From Actinomycetes bacterium (GTDB lineage Bacteria > Actinomycetota > Acidimicrobiia > Acidimicrobiales > RAAP-2): a stretch of DNA of 5,618 bases. Position 1 is the stretch's first letter. Each line of letters begins with the position of its first letter. A program made the position numbers and the translations under genes. Positions 1-5,618 of the stretch are shown piece by piece. The notes beneath the pieces were generated by a model. That model saw only the letters and a program-made list of their open reading frames with translations, was not told the DNA's origin and ran no database searches. The DNA is taken from positions 1-5,618 of the forward strand of contig JAJYMD010000164.1 of NCBI GenBank assembly GCA_021787255.1. The letters run 5' to 3'.

Positions 1-8
1 CCGGCGCC

Positions 9-653
9 GTGCCCCCCACCGCACCTCCACCATGGTGGGCGCCGTCGTGGTGGGCGCCGTCGTGGGGGCCTCCTCCGTGGTCTGGCCCGCCCCCGTGGTA
101 CAGCTGGGGACCGGGATGGCGCGGGGCCCCGTCGCATCCGCCGGCGGGGCGTCCCTCCAGAGGGGAACGCCCGCTGCGCTCTCTGCCCTGGATCGTCATC
201 GGCGGCGTGCTCGCGGCGCTCGCGACGGTCGCGCTCGGCGTCGGCATCGGTTACAGCGTGTGGGGCGGGAGCGCTCCGGTCGCCGCGAGGCACGGCGTGA
301 CGGTGCCGCTCCCCGGCATCTCCCCGTTCCTCGGGCGCGGCGGTTTCCTCGGCGTCGAGATCGCGACATCTGGCTTCGCGTCCGGATCGACACCGCGCTC
401 GGCCACACCGTCCGGCGCGCACGTCGTGGGCGTGGTCCCGTCGTCGCCCGCGGCCAAAGCGGGCATCGTGAAGGGTGACACCATCACGGAATTCGACACA
501 CGGCCCGTTGCGTCGGCACGGACACTGGCGATCGACGTCGCTCGGATGGCGCCGGGCAGCCGGGCGGAGGTTGGCTGGGTGACCGCTTCGGGAAGGCACG
601 AGTCGGCGAAGGTGACGCTCGCCAGCCGTCCGCCCGCCAGCCAGCTCGGCTGA
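9..653 (+). CDS. Membrane-anchored PDZ-domain protein with Trp/Pro-rich N-terminal tail (5' end uncertain)
   Basis: The frame gives 214 residues from a GTG at 9 to TGA at 651-653. It is also open to the window edge, so the real start may lie upstream; too little sequence precedes the GTG to judge a ribosome binding site. Residues 1-40 are rich in Trp, Pro, Ser and Gly, including two exact WWAPS units. Residues 41-58 are basic and lead into one hydrophobic helix at about 60-83 (LPWIVIGGVLAALATVALGV). After a linker, residues 112-206 look like a PDZ domain of the HtrA/DegP type: the FLGVEI entry strand, then GAHVVGVVPSSPAAKAGIVK and GDTITEFD, the hallmark 'SPAAkAGI..GD.I' core. A Pro-rich cytoplasmic tail, single anchor and external PDZ domain is the expected topology. 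There is no room for a trypsin-like domain and no catalytic GNSGG motif, so I infer a binding or adaptor role rather than a protease. It converges on phoU. The PDZ call is strong; the biological role is unknown. Confidence 0.8.
   Translation: MPPTAPPPWWAPSWWAPSWGPPPWSGPPPWYSWGPGWRGAPSHPPAGRPSRGERPLRSLPWIVIGGVLAALATVALGVGIGYSVWGGSAPVAARHGVTVPLPGISPFLGRGGFLGVEIATSGFASGSTPRSATPSGAHVVGVVPSSPAAKAGIVKGDTITEFDTRPVASARTLAIDVARMAPGSRAEVGWVTASGRHESAKVTLASRPPASQLG
33..62 (+). repeat. Exact 15-nt tandem duplication inside the PDZ gene
   Basis: The unit tggtgggcgccgtcg occurs twice back to back at 33-47 and 48-62, followed by a partial third copy (tgg plus G-rich sequence). Being a multiple of three, it adds whole WWAPS units to the Trp/Pro-rich tail without breaking the frame. 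Such units can expand or contract by replication slippage. Confidence 0.85.
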
Positions 654-666
654 CGTCGTGCGGCCC

Positions 667-689
667 CGCGAAGCCGGTCCGGCCTCGCG
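667..689. terminator. Possible bidirectional hairpin between convergent genes
   Basis: The arms cgcga (667-671) and tcgcg (685-689) pair, then after one a-c mismatch gcc (673-675) pairs with ggc (681-683) around a five-base loop. It begins 13 nt after the PDZ-gene stop, in the gap where transcription from both sides should end, and would fold on either strand. No T-run follows on either side, so it is not a textbook intrinsic terminator. It may be a high-GC, weak-tail or factor-assisted one, or a chance structure. Confidence 0.3.
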
Positions 690-752
690 ATGCCGGCCCG
701 GGCCACGATGCCCGTCCAGCTCCCCGATGCCGGCCCGGGCCGCGATGCCCGT
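688..752. repeat. 28-nt direct repeat with palindromic core in the convergent gap
   Basis: Positions 688-715 and 725-752 are the same 28 nt with a single difference (a at 705, g at 742), spaced 37 nt start to start. Each copy begins with cgatgccggcccgggcc and ends with cgatgcccgt, so the heptamer cgatgcc occurs four times. Each copy contains the palindrome ggcccgggcc (695-704 and 732-741). No convincing gene covers the stretch. It could be part of the termination region, a protein-binding site, or a local duplication with no role. Confidence 0.75.
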
Positions 753-776
753 TCCGGGTCCTGGCCGGTCGGCTCG

Positions 777-1430
777 TCAACCGTCCGGCGGGCCGCCCGA
801 GGTGTCCGGCGCGATCTCGCCGGCGCCGGTGAGCGAGCCATCGCCTGGCCGTAGGCGCCGGCTCAGGTTCACCGCGTGGTCTCCGAGGCGTTCGTAGAAG
901 CGGGCGAGCAGAGTGACCTGCGCCGCGACGGGCGGCTGCATCGAGCCGGCGGCCACCTCGCCGGTCAACCGCTCGTGGAGGATGTCGAGCTCTTCGTCTG
1001 TCTCGTCGAGGTCGAGCATTCCGGCGGCTCCTCTCGCGTAGACGTCGGCGGCGCTACGCCACATGTCGATCGCGACCTCTGACATGCGCTGCACGATCCC
1101 TCGGCTCACCGGCGTCATCTCGCCGCCGAGCCCGAACACCGCGCGCTGCGCGATGTGCTCGGCGAGGTCCGCGCTGCGCTCCAGCTCGGACAGGACGAAG
1201 AGCAGATGGACCAAGCGGCGCACCTCTGCCGACGCTCCGACGATGGCGTCGAGCTCGCGCCACAGGTCCTCCTCGATGGACCCGACCTGCGCGTCGATCA
1301 TCTGGTCGTCTTCGACGACCGAGCGGCCGAGCGTGACGTCTGCCGAGAGGAGCGCCCACGTCGCGCGTGCGAGCGCTTCGGTGACCCGCGCGAAGAGCCG
1401 TTGCACCTCCTGCTCGACGTCGTCGTCCAT
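777..1430 (-). CDS. phoU: PhoU family phosphate-signalling regulator
   Basis: PhoU proteins are cytoplasmic helical-bundle regulators that link the Pst phosphate transporter to the PhoR sensor kinase and restrain the phosphate-starvation response. This 217-residue product has the two-repeat architecture. Repeat 1 carries VVEDDQMID (38-46) and IEEDLW, then LSELERSADLAEHIAQRAV (80-98). Repeat 2 carries MLDLDETDEELD (138-149), then LLARFYERLGDHAVNLSRRL (174-193), close to the family's 'LERigDHa.Ni' signature with its conserved acidic residues. Length is normal for the family. I chose the ATG at 1430, with a weak AAGG about 11 nt upstream. An in-frame GTG at 1490 would add 20 residues, and the first helix is about seven residues shorter than usual, so the start is not certain. 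The last 24 or so residues form a Gly/Pro-rich tail. It lies 118 nt after the luciferase-like gene on the same strand, with no pst or two-component genes in view. Confidence 0.92.
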   Translation of the reverse strand: MDDDVEQEVQRLFARVTEALARATWALLSADVTLGRSVVEDDQMIDAQVGSIEEDLWRELDAIVGASAEVRRLVHLLFVLSELERSADLAEHIAQRAVFGLGGEMTPVSRGIVQRMSEVAIDMWRSAADVYARGAAGMLDLDETDEELDILHERLTGEVAAGSMQPPVAAQVTLLARFYERLGDHAVNLSRRLRPGDGSLTGAGEIAPDTSGGPPDG

Positions 1431-1548
1431 TGCGCGGTCGACCTTAGCGAGGCGGCTGTCGTGAGGTTCACCAACGGTTGGGCTTTCCACGCCGGCCTTC
1501 GCCAGTTCTCGGCCGAAGCCGTGCCGAAGCCGGGAATGCCCCGGGACC
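1431..1548. other. Spacer between luciferase-like gene and phoU
   Basis: This 118-nt spacer has no convincing gene. It contains a direct repeat, gccgaagccg at 1512-1521 and 1523-1532, and a short GC stem pairing 1530-1534 with 1540-1544 just after the stop of the luciferase-like gene. The stem has no T-run, so I do not call it a terminator. An in-frame GTG at 1490 could be an alternative phoU start. No clear -10/-35 promoter is visible, so phoU could be read through from upstream or from an unseen promoter here. Confidence 0.5.
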
Positions 1549-2355
1549 TCAGGGACCGCGCCGTACGACGTCGGCCACTTCGTCCGTCGCGGTGCGGACG
1601 GGGAACGAGTGCATGATCCACGTCGCCCCGATCTCCTCCAAGTCGCCGGCGCAGGCCTCGTCCGCGTCGAATGCCATCTCGGCGGCGATCTCGTAGCCCT
1701 CGAGGGACCCGCGGAGCGCGCGGACCTCGCCCACGACGCCGCGCAGCTCGTCGAAGGTCGTATGGACCGGGAAGACGCCGTCCAGGCGCGCGGCCCTGCG
1801 GAGGGGACCGTCGTGCCGCTTCCCACCGACGGCCGCGCCCCATACGGGTATGCGTGGCTGCTGCAGCGCGGTCGGAAGGAACCGAACGCCCTTGGCGGTG
1901 AAGTGGGGGCCGTCGTGGTGGACCTCCTCGCCCGACCAGAGCGCGAAGAGAAGGTCCAGGGCCTCGTCGAGCATGCCGGCGCGGCGGGACTCGTCGACGC
2001 ATTCGCCGAAGCGCTCGAGCTCGCCACCGCGGTTCACCCCGAGCCCGACGCCGAGGATCAACCGCCCCCGCGACAGACGGTCGAGGGTCACCGTCTCACG
2101 GGCCACTTTCTGGGGTCTCCGGCGCGCGAGGGGCGTGATCATCGTGCCGAGCCGCATTCGAGTGGTCGACGAGGCGACCGCGGCGAGGACGATCCACGGG
2201 TCGGCGAGCTCCTGGGGATCGCCGGGCGGGCGGATCATGTGGTCCCACAGGAACAGTCCGTCCCAGCCACGGTCATCGGCCTCGGCGGCGAGCTGGACGA
2301 CGGTGGCCGGATCGGCGAGCTCCCCGAACGGCGGAAAGAACAGGCCGTGGCGCAC
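1549..2355 (-). CDS. LLM-class (luciferase-like) F420-dependent oxidoreductase
   Basis: This is a cytoplasmic flavin/F420-dependent oxidoreductase of the luciferase-like TIM-barrel superfamily, 268 residues. Family landmarks in order: RHGLFFPPFGELADP (2-16), the first strand; WDGLFLWDHM (31-40); LGTMITPLARRRPQKVARET (69-88), then LDRLSRGRLILGVGLG (91-106), the superfamily's most recognisable block; DEALDLLFALWSGEEVHHDG (130-149); and QQPRIPVWGAA (165-175). These match the F420-linked branch common in actinobacteria; the substrate cannot be read from the sequence. It is somewhat short for the family (often about 280-350), but the C-terminal end looks intact. The GTG at 2355 is chosen because homology begins exactly there; upstream residues in the same frame are Arg/Ser-rich and unlike the family. 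No strong ribosome binding site precedes it. The first 83 nt lie inside the end of the YfhO-like gene in another frame, suggesting translational coupling or an upstream frameshift. Confidence 0.9.
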   Translation of the reverse strand: MRHGLFFPPFGELADPATVVQLAAEADDRGWDGLFLWDHMIRPPGDPQELADPWIVLAAVASSTTRMRLGTMITPLARRRPQKVARETVTLDRLSRGRLILGVGLGVNRGGELERFGECVDESRRAGMLDEALDLLFALWSGEEVHHDGPHFTAKGVRFLPTALQQPRIPVWGAAVGGKRHDGPLRRAARLDGVFPVHTTFDELRGVVGEVRALRGSLEGYEIAAEMAFDADEACAGDLEEIGATWIMHSFPVRTATDEVADVVRRGP

Positions 2356-5245
2356 GCAACGGGACTCTACGGCGAAGCCGCGTACCCGTCCACGCCCGAT
2401 CACGTCCTCGCCGTCCCGCTCCGGCCGCGACCACGAGCCCGGCGACGACGCAGAGCGACGCCGCGGACAGGACCTCGCCGGTGAGCAGACCAGGCGCCAC
2501 GTAGCGCCACCTGAGAACCCCTCTCCCCGCCGGAGCCCGCACCATCTGGACGACGCCGGTGCGCTGGACGGCAAGCACCCTCGGGGTGCCGAGCGTGTGC
2601 CCGTCGGCGGCCGACGGCGTCCACGTCGCGGTCCATCCCGGTACCGCGGCGACCGCGCGCACCACGGCGACGCCGTGCAGCGACGAGACGATGGCGGCGC
2701 TCGGCGCGAGAGGGGGCCCTGAGACCCGCCGGACCGAGGCGCCGCGCAGGGACCGCCCAGCCAACGCGCGCAGTGACAGTGCTGGCCGCGCCCGGTCGTC
2801 GACGAACACGCAGAATGCGCCGTCCTGGCCGGCGTAGCGCCAGTGCGGGTCCACGAGCCCGCTCTGGAGCGGGCCGTCGAGCGCGTAGGACCGCCCGCCG
2901 GCGACCGTGACGACCGGTGGCGCGACGTCCGCGCTCAGGTTCGAGCGGACGACCAGACCGACTGCGTCGGTCGGGGTTCTCCAGACTGCATTCCAGACGA
3001 CGTCGGGCCCGGCACGCGGCTCGGCACCCGGCCCGGCACCGAGGGCTGCCGGTGACCTTCCCACCTCGACGGCGCGGGGCGCTTGCAGCCGTGCCCAGTC
3101 GACGAGGCCCTGGGCGGTGAGCAGCCCGACGTGCACGCCGTCGCTGGGGGCCGTCCCGGCGTCGGAGGTCGCGCGGAGCGTCACCCGTGCGGACCGGACC
3201 AGGGTAGGAGCCCCGAGGAACCACGTCGCGTGCCCGGACGTGCCCACCCGGCGCGTGCCCGGCTCGGATCGTCTCGACGTCGTGGCGGCGGCCGGGCCGA
3301 TGAGGTACTGGGACGGCGCGAGCAGCGCGCCGGTCGAGAGCGTGTCGAGGACGCCGTCCGCTGCGGCACGCGGCACGAAGACGTCCTGGCCTGTGCCGGA
3401 GAGGCCGTGGACCCCCGTGGCCGCCGCGTAGTGCCCGTCGACGATGGAGCCGTACCCCTGGATCGACCACGTGCGTTCGACCGCGTTGGCGTCGGGGACG
3501 CCCAGGACCTCGAGCTCCGAGGGGTACAGGAGGCCCGGGTCGTAGACCGCGAACCGCCCCTGTAGGTGCAAGGACGCGATCGGGCGGGCCCTGGACGCGC
3601 TGGTCGTGGGCGTGGTGGTCGCAGGGGCGGTGCGCGGGGGGATCGTGGCCGCGGTGCGCGAGGGGATCGCGGCTGCGGCCGCCCCGACCGGAGCTCCGAC
3701 CGCGAGGACCGTGGTGATCACGAAGACGACGAGGTCCACCACGACGAACGTGGCCGCGATCACCGCGCGCCATGAGGGACGGAGCCGCGCGCCCGCGATC
3801 ACGAGCAGAAGTGCGCCCGCGGCGAGCACCAGCGAGGGCACGAGCCACGGCCCGAGCGCCGACGCGTTCGCGGCCGCATGCGCGCCCACTCCCATCCACT
3901 CGAGGAGGCGCGGACCGGACGCGAGCGCGGCGACGACGAGGCCGATCACCCCGAGCAGCGGCAACGCGCCGAGCGCGCGTTCCACGCGAGCCGCAGACGT
4001 CGCCGCCGCCGCCGGGTGGGTGGTCCTGGCGTCTCGTGCCCACCCGTCGAGCCACTGACCGAGAAGCACGGCGAGCGCGAGGTCCGTCACGAGGATGCCG
4101 CGGCTCTGCAGACGTTCTCCGCCGAAGAGGGGGATGCGGATGAGCACGTGCCACAGCGGCGTGTGGTTGCCGAGGGCGAGGAGGATCCCCGACGCTGCGA
4201 CGAGCTCCCAGACCGCCCACTCCGGCAGCGGGTGTCGGCGCAGCCTCCCGAGCAGTGCGACGGCGGCGGCGAGAGGGAGGAGCCCGACGTAGCCGGTGAC
4301 CTCGGTGAGGCTGTACGTCCCGAGGAACCGCGGCTGTCCGAACGCCCCAGAGCCGCCGAGCAGGTCCGGCACGCCGAGGAGCGCGAGCCAGCGGACCGGC
4401 AGGGAGCCGGCGCCGAAGAGGAACGCGCTGACCTGGGCCCGTTGGGACGTCGCGACCGCCGCGAGCCCGGGAACGAGCTGCACGGCGCCGAGGCCGACGC
4501 CGAGGAGGGAGCCGGACGCCACGGCGGCCGCGGCCTTCCATTCGGCCTCCCGCTCGGTCCAGTGGAGACGCACGAGCCGCCAGAGGGCATAGAGGACCAG
4601 GACCGCAGCCGCGTCGGTGACCGCGCGCGGTGTCCCGGCGAGGACCACGAGGCCGACGGCGCCGGCCAGCACCGCGCTCCACCAGAGCAACCGTCGTGGC
4701 GCGGGAGCGCTCGGTTCGGTGAGGCGCAGCAGCGCGAGGAGCGCGACCGGCACCCAGCTCATGCCGATGACGAGGCCGACATGGGGGATCTGGGCGACCA
4801 TGCCGCCGCCGAAGGCGTAGGTCGTCGCTCCCGCCCAGCTGGCGAGGGTGGCGAGGCGCGAGGCACGGAGGAACGCGTAGCAGCCGACACCGGCGGTCAC
4901 CGAAGCGGCGACGAGGTTCACCGTCCAGGCCGCGGCGCCCGGTAGCCACGCGAAGAGCCACGTGAGGGGGTAGGCGGCACCGGCGTTCCACCCGGCGAGG
5001 AGCGGCGCGCCACCCCAGATATAGGGGTCGAAGACGGGGAGGTGGCCTGATCGCAGGTCGCGGCCGACCAGCTCGCGTAGGGGCAGGTTCTGCGTCAGGT
5101 CGTCGCCCGGCACGACGAGGTGCCCGATCGCGGCGGGGATCGCGTAGACGAGGAGCGGCACGACGACGAGAGCCGCGACCGCGGCGACATCCCTCGCCCC
5201 GACGCGCGCTTCCCGAGCGCCCCGCACGGGGGTCGGTCGGCGCAC
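2273..5245 (-). CDS. YfhO-like large polytopic membrane protein (putative GT-C-type glycosyltransferase)
   Basis: The product has 990 residues. YfhO-family proteins resemble GT-C lipid-linked-sugar glycosyltransferases and are tied to modification of cell-envelope glycopolymers; donor and acceptor here are unknown. After a basic N-terminus comes a first helix (18-41). Then PGDDLTQNLPLREL (46-59) and SGHLPVFDPYIWGGAPLLAG (66-85) form the typical first external loop, with the acidic pair at 48-49 a plausible catalytic site. About a dozen more helices run to residue 517. A Thr/Pro/Ala-rich linker (520-552) leads into an external domain of some 370 residues, with the YfhO-like ending VPGWTATW (868-875) and VLRWRYVAPGLLTGEVLS (910-927). 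A last helix (924-944) and an Arg-rich tail follow. The GTG at 5245 is preceded by aggggagg with 7-nt spacing; an upstream GTG at 5341 lacks such a site and falls in a hairpin. At 990 residues it is long for the family. The 3' end overlaps the next gene by 83 nt, and the last 46 residues may reflect a frameshift. Confidence 0.82.
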   Translation of the reverse strand: MRRPTPVRGAREARVGARDVAAVAALVVVPLLVYAIPAAIGHLVVPGDDLTQNLPLRELVGRDLRSGHLPVFDPYIWGGAPLLAGWNAGAAYPLTWLFAWLPGAAAWTVNLVAASVTAGVGCYAFLRASRLATLASWAGATTYAFGGGMVAQIPHVGLVIGMSWVPVALLALLRLTEPSAPAPRRLLWWSAVLAGAVGLVVLAGTPRAVTDAAAVLVLYALWRLVRLHWTEREAEWKAAAAVASGSLLGVGLGAVQLVPGLAAVATSQRAQVSAFLFGAGSLPVRWLALLGVPDLLGGSGAFGQPRFLGTYSLTEVTGYVGLLPLAAAVALLGRLRRHPLPEWAVWELVAASGILLALGNHTPLWHVLIRIPLFGGERLQSRGILVTDLALAVLLGQWLDGWARDARTTHPAAAATSAARVERALGALPLLGVIGLVVAALASGPRLLEWMGVGAHAAANASALGPWLVPSLVLAAGALLLVIAGARLRPSWRAVIAATFVVVDLVVFVITTVLAVGAPVGAAAAAIPSRTAATIPPRTAPATTTPTTSASRARPIASLHLQGRFAVYDPGLLYPSELEVLGVPDANAVERTWSIQGYGSIVDGHYAAATGVHGLSGTGQDVFVPRAAADGVLDTLSTGALLAPSQYLIGPAAATTSRRSEPGTRRVGTSGHATWFLGAPTLVRSARVTLRATSDAGTAPSDGVHVGLLTAQGLVDWARLQAPRAVEVGRSPAALGAGPGAEPRAGPDVVWNAVWRTPTDAVGLVVRSNLSADVAPPVVTVAGGRSYALDGPLQSGLVDPHWRYAGQDGAFCVFVDDRARPALSLRALAGRSLRGASVRRVSGPPLAPSAAIVSSLHGVAVVRAVAAVPGWTATWTPSAADGHTLGTPRVLAVQRTGVVQMVRAPAGRGVLRWRYVAPGLLTGEVLSAASLCVVAGLVVAAGAGRRGRDRAWTGTRLRRRVPLRAPRPVLSAVRGARRSGHRRPARRRGR
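3627..3672 (-). repeat. 22-nt near-identical repeat (24-nt period) in the linker of the YfhO-like gene
   Basis: Positions 3627-3648 and 3651-3672 match except at two bases (3637/3661 and 3646/3670). The 24-nt period equals eight codons and encodes the tandem segments IPSRTAAT and IPPRTAPA in the linker between the membrane part and the external domain. This fits in-frame expansion of a flexible spacer. Confidence 0.75.
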
Positions 5246-5252
5246 CTTCCCG

Positions 5253-5260
5253 CCTCCCCT
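5253..5260 (-). promoter_or_regulatory. Strong ribosome binding site for the YfhO-like gene
   Basis: On the minus strand the sequence aggggagg lies 7 nt before the GTG at 5245. It is the best Shine-Dalgarno match among the gene starts in the window, and it decides the start over the in-frame GTG at 5341. Confidence 0.75.
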
Positions 5261-5313
5261 GCCGACCGTCGCGCGCTCGCCCGCCGGGGCTTGGTGGACG
5301 ATCCCTGCGAGCT

Positions 5314-5328
5314 CGGCGGTCACCGCCG
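5314..5328. promoter_or_regulatory. Perfect 7-bp inverted repeat upstream of the YfhO-like gene
   Basis: The arms cggcggt (5314-5320) and accgccg (5322-5328) are exact inverted copies around one central base. A one-base centre is too tight for an RNA hairpin with full arms, so the site looks more like a binding site for a dimeric regulator. It lies about 70-85 nt upstream of the GTG at 5245, where an operator could sit. At this GC content such palindromes also arise by chance, and no promoter boxes are visible beside it. Confidence 0.3.
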
Positions 5329-5334
5329 GAAACT

Positions 5335-5366
5335 CTCGCACCGGGCGACGGCAGTCCGGGTGCGAG
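5335..5366 (-). terminator. Terminator-like hairpin after the isomerase-family gene
   Basis: On the minus strand CTCGCACC (5366-5359) pairs with GGTGCGAG (5342-5335). Two more G-C pairs (5357-5356 with 5343-5344) follow after a one-base bulge, closing a loop of about eleven bases. AGTTTCC follows the stem, giving a short T-run of three. It starts 17 nt beyond the stop codon of the upstream gene, the usual place for an intrinsic terminator. The short T-run is weak but common in high-GC genomes. It suggests that the YfhO-like gene is transcribed separately. Confidence 0.55.
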
Positions 5367-5383
5367 CTGCGGGACGGTTCGGC

Positions 5384-5618
5384 TCAGAAGGTCATCGCCG
5401 AGTGCCAGCGCGCGGCGACTTCCTCGGCACCGAACCGCTCGATGCCGAGCTCGTCTGCGGTCGCCCGGTTCGCGCACCAGAGCCACAGCGCCTCCGCCGT
5501 CCCTCGCAGCGCGAGGTCGGCCTTCGAGTGCGCGTGGTCGACTGCGACCTCGGCGCCCGGCCCGAGGCGCACGACCCACTCGCCGTCGCCGTCGGTGCGG
5601 TGGAACGCGCGCTCGGCG
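5384..5618 (-). CDS. C-terminal part of a maleylpyruvate-isomerase-family (mycothiol-dependent) protein
   Basis: Only the last 77 codons and the TGA at 5386-5384 are in the window; the gene continues past the right edge. The visible residues resemble the C-terminal domain of the mycothiol-dependent maleylpyruvate isomerase family: FHRTDGDGEWVVRLGPGAEV near the start, a 'TDGdGeW.vrlg' strand pattern, followed by SKADLALRGTAEALWLWCAN, the 'aDl.lrGtaeaL.l...nR' helix. The fold is akin to sterol-carrier domains. In this family the catalytic metal-binding histidines lie in the N-terminal DinB-like domain, which is outside the window, so activity cannot be judged. Many members act in unknown thiol-dependent reactions rather than on maleylpyruvate. 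The mycothiol link fits an actinobacterium. An internal GTG at 5572 is not needed as a start, because the homology continues upstream of it. Confidence 0.75.
   Translation of the reverse strand, partial: AERAFHRTDGDGEWVVRLGPGAEVAVDHAHSKADLALRGTAEALWLWCANRATADELGIERFGAEEVAARWHSAMTF

Noticed and set aside
658..897. Small plus-strand ORF of 79 residues in the convergent gap
   Set aside because: It is Pro/Arg/Ser-rich, spans the direct repeat and runs into the end of phoU; no ribosome binding site or homology signal is seen.
1530..1544. GC stem after the luciferase-like stop as a terminator
   Set aside because: Only five base pairs, with no T-run after it on the minus strand; too weak to call.
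1431..2027. N-terminal extension of the phoU frame up to 2027 (416-residue ORF)
   Set aside because: The extra 199 residues lie opposite no gene but within the luciferase-like gene in another frame. They are Arg/Ser/Pro-rich and unlike PhoU, whose homology fits the last 217 residues.
1609..2484. 291-residue plus-strand ORF opposite the luciferase-like gene
   Set aside because: It shows no family motifs, and the opposite strand carries a clear luciferase-like protein across the same bases.
2356..2574. Upstream extension of the luciferase-like gene to 2574
   Set aside because: The added 73 residues are Arg/Ser-rich and lie within the coding end of the YfhO-like gene; family similarity starts at the GTG at 2355.
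3878..4945. 355-residue plus-strand ORF opposite the YfhO-like gene
   Set aside because: The product is dominated by Glu, Arg and Gly with no recognisable domain, as expected of the reverse strand of hydrophobic GC-rich codons.
2400..5579. 1059-residue minus-strand ORF in another frame across the YfhO-like gene
   Set aside because: Its translation is Arg/Ala/Gly-rich without membrane helices or motifs, whereas the competing frame has clear helices and YfhO-like motifs. It is a high-GC shadow, although its stop at 2402-2400 matters for the frameshift question.

Overview
This window of roughly 70% or more GC reads as an actinobacterial chromosome segment. Two cofactor-linked families support this: an F420-type luciferase-like oxidoreductase, and the C-terminal domain of a mycothiol-dependent maleylpyruvate-isomerase-like protein. 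GTG starts are common, and spurious long ORFs fill the other frames, as expected at this GC. Within Actinomycetota I cannot place it more precisely.

Layout. Positions 9-653 (+) encode a small membrane-anchored PDZ-domain protein with a Trp/Pro-rich N-terminal tail; its reading frame is open to the window edge, so the true start may lie outside. Positions 654-776 are a short gap between convergent genes, holding an imperfect hairpin and a 28-nt direct repeat. The rest is on the minus strand. Read in the direction of transcription (right to left), it contains the C-terminal end of a maleylpyruvate-isomerase-family protein (5618-5384), a spacer with a terminator-like hairpin, a 990-residue YfhO-like polytopic membrane protein (5245-2273), a luciferase-like F420-dependent oxidoreductase (2355-1549) that overlaps the membrane-protein gene, and a phoU homologue (1430-777).

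How the genes work together. The YfhO-like, oxidoreductase and phoU genes lie head to tail and may form one transcript. The hairpin after the isomerase-family gene suggests that gene belongs to a separate unit. The YfhO-like protein probably acts on envelope glycopolymers, and PhoU is a phosphate-signalling regulator, but no pst, phoR or phoB gene is visible. No pathway joining the three products can be proven from the window.

Nothing here is clearly a new system. The points most worth a second look are the 83-nt overlap and Arg-rich tail at the end of the YfhO-like gene (possibly a frameshift), the protease-less HtrA-style PDZ protein, and the duplicated palindrome-containing repeat in the convergent gap. 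I saw no tRNA, rRNA, CRISPR array or mobile element.
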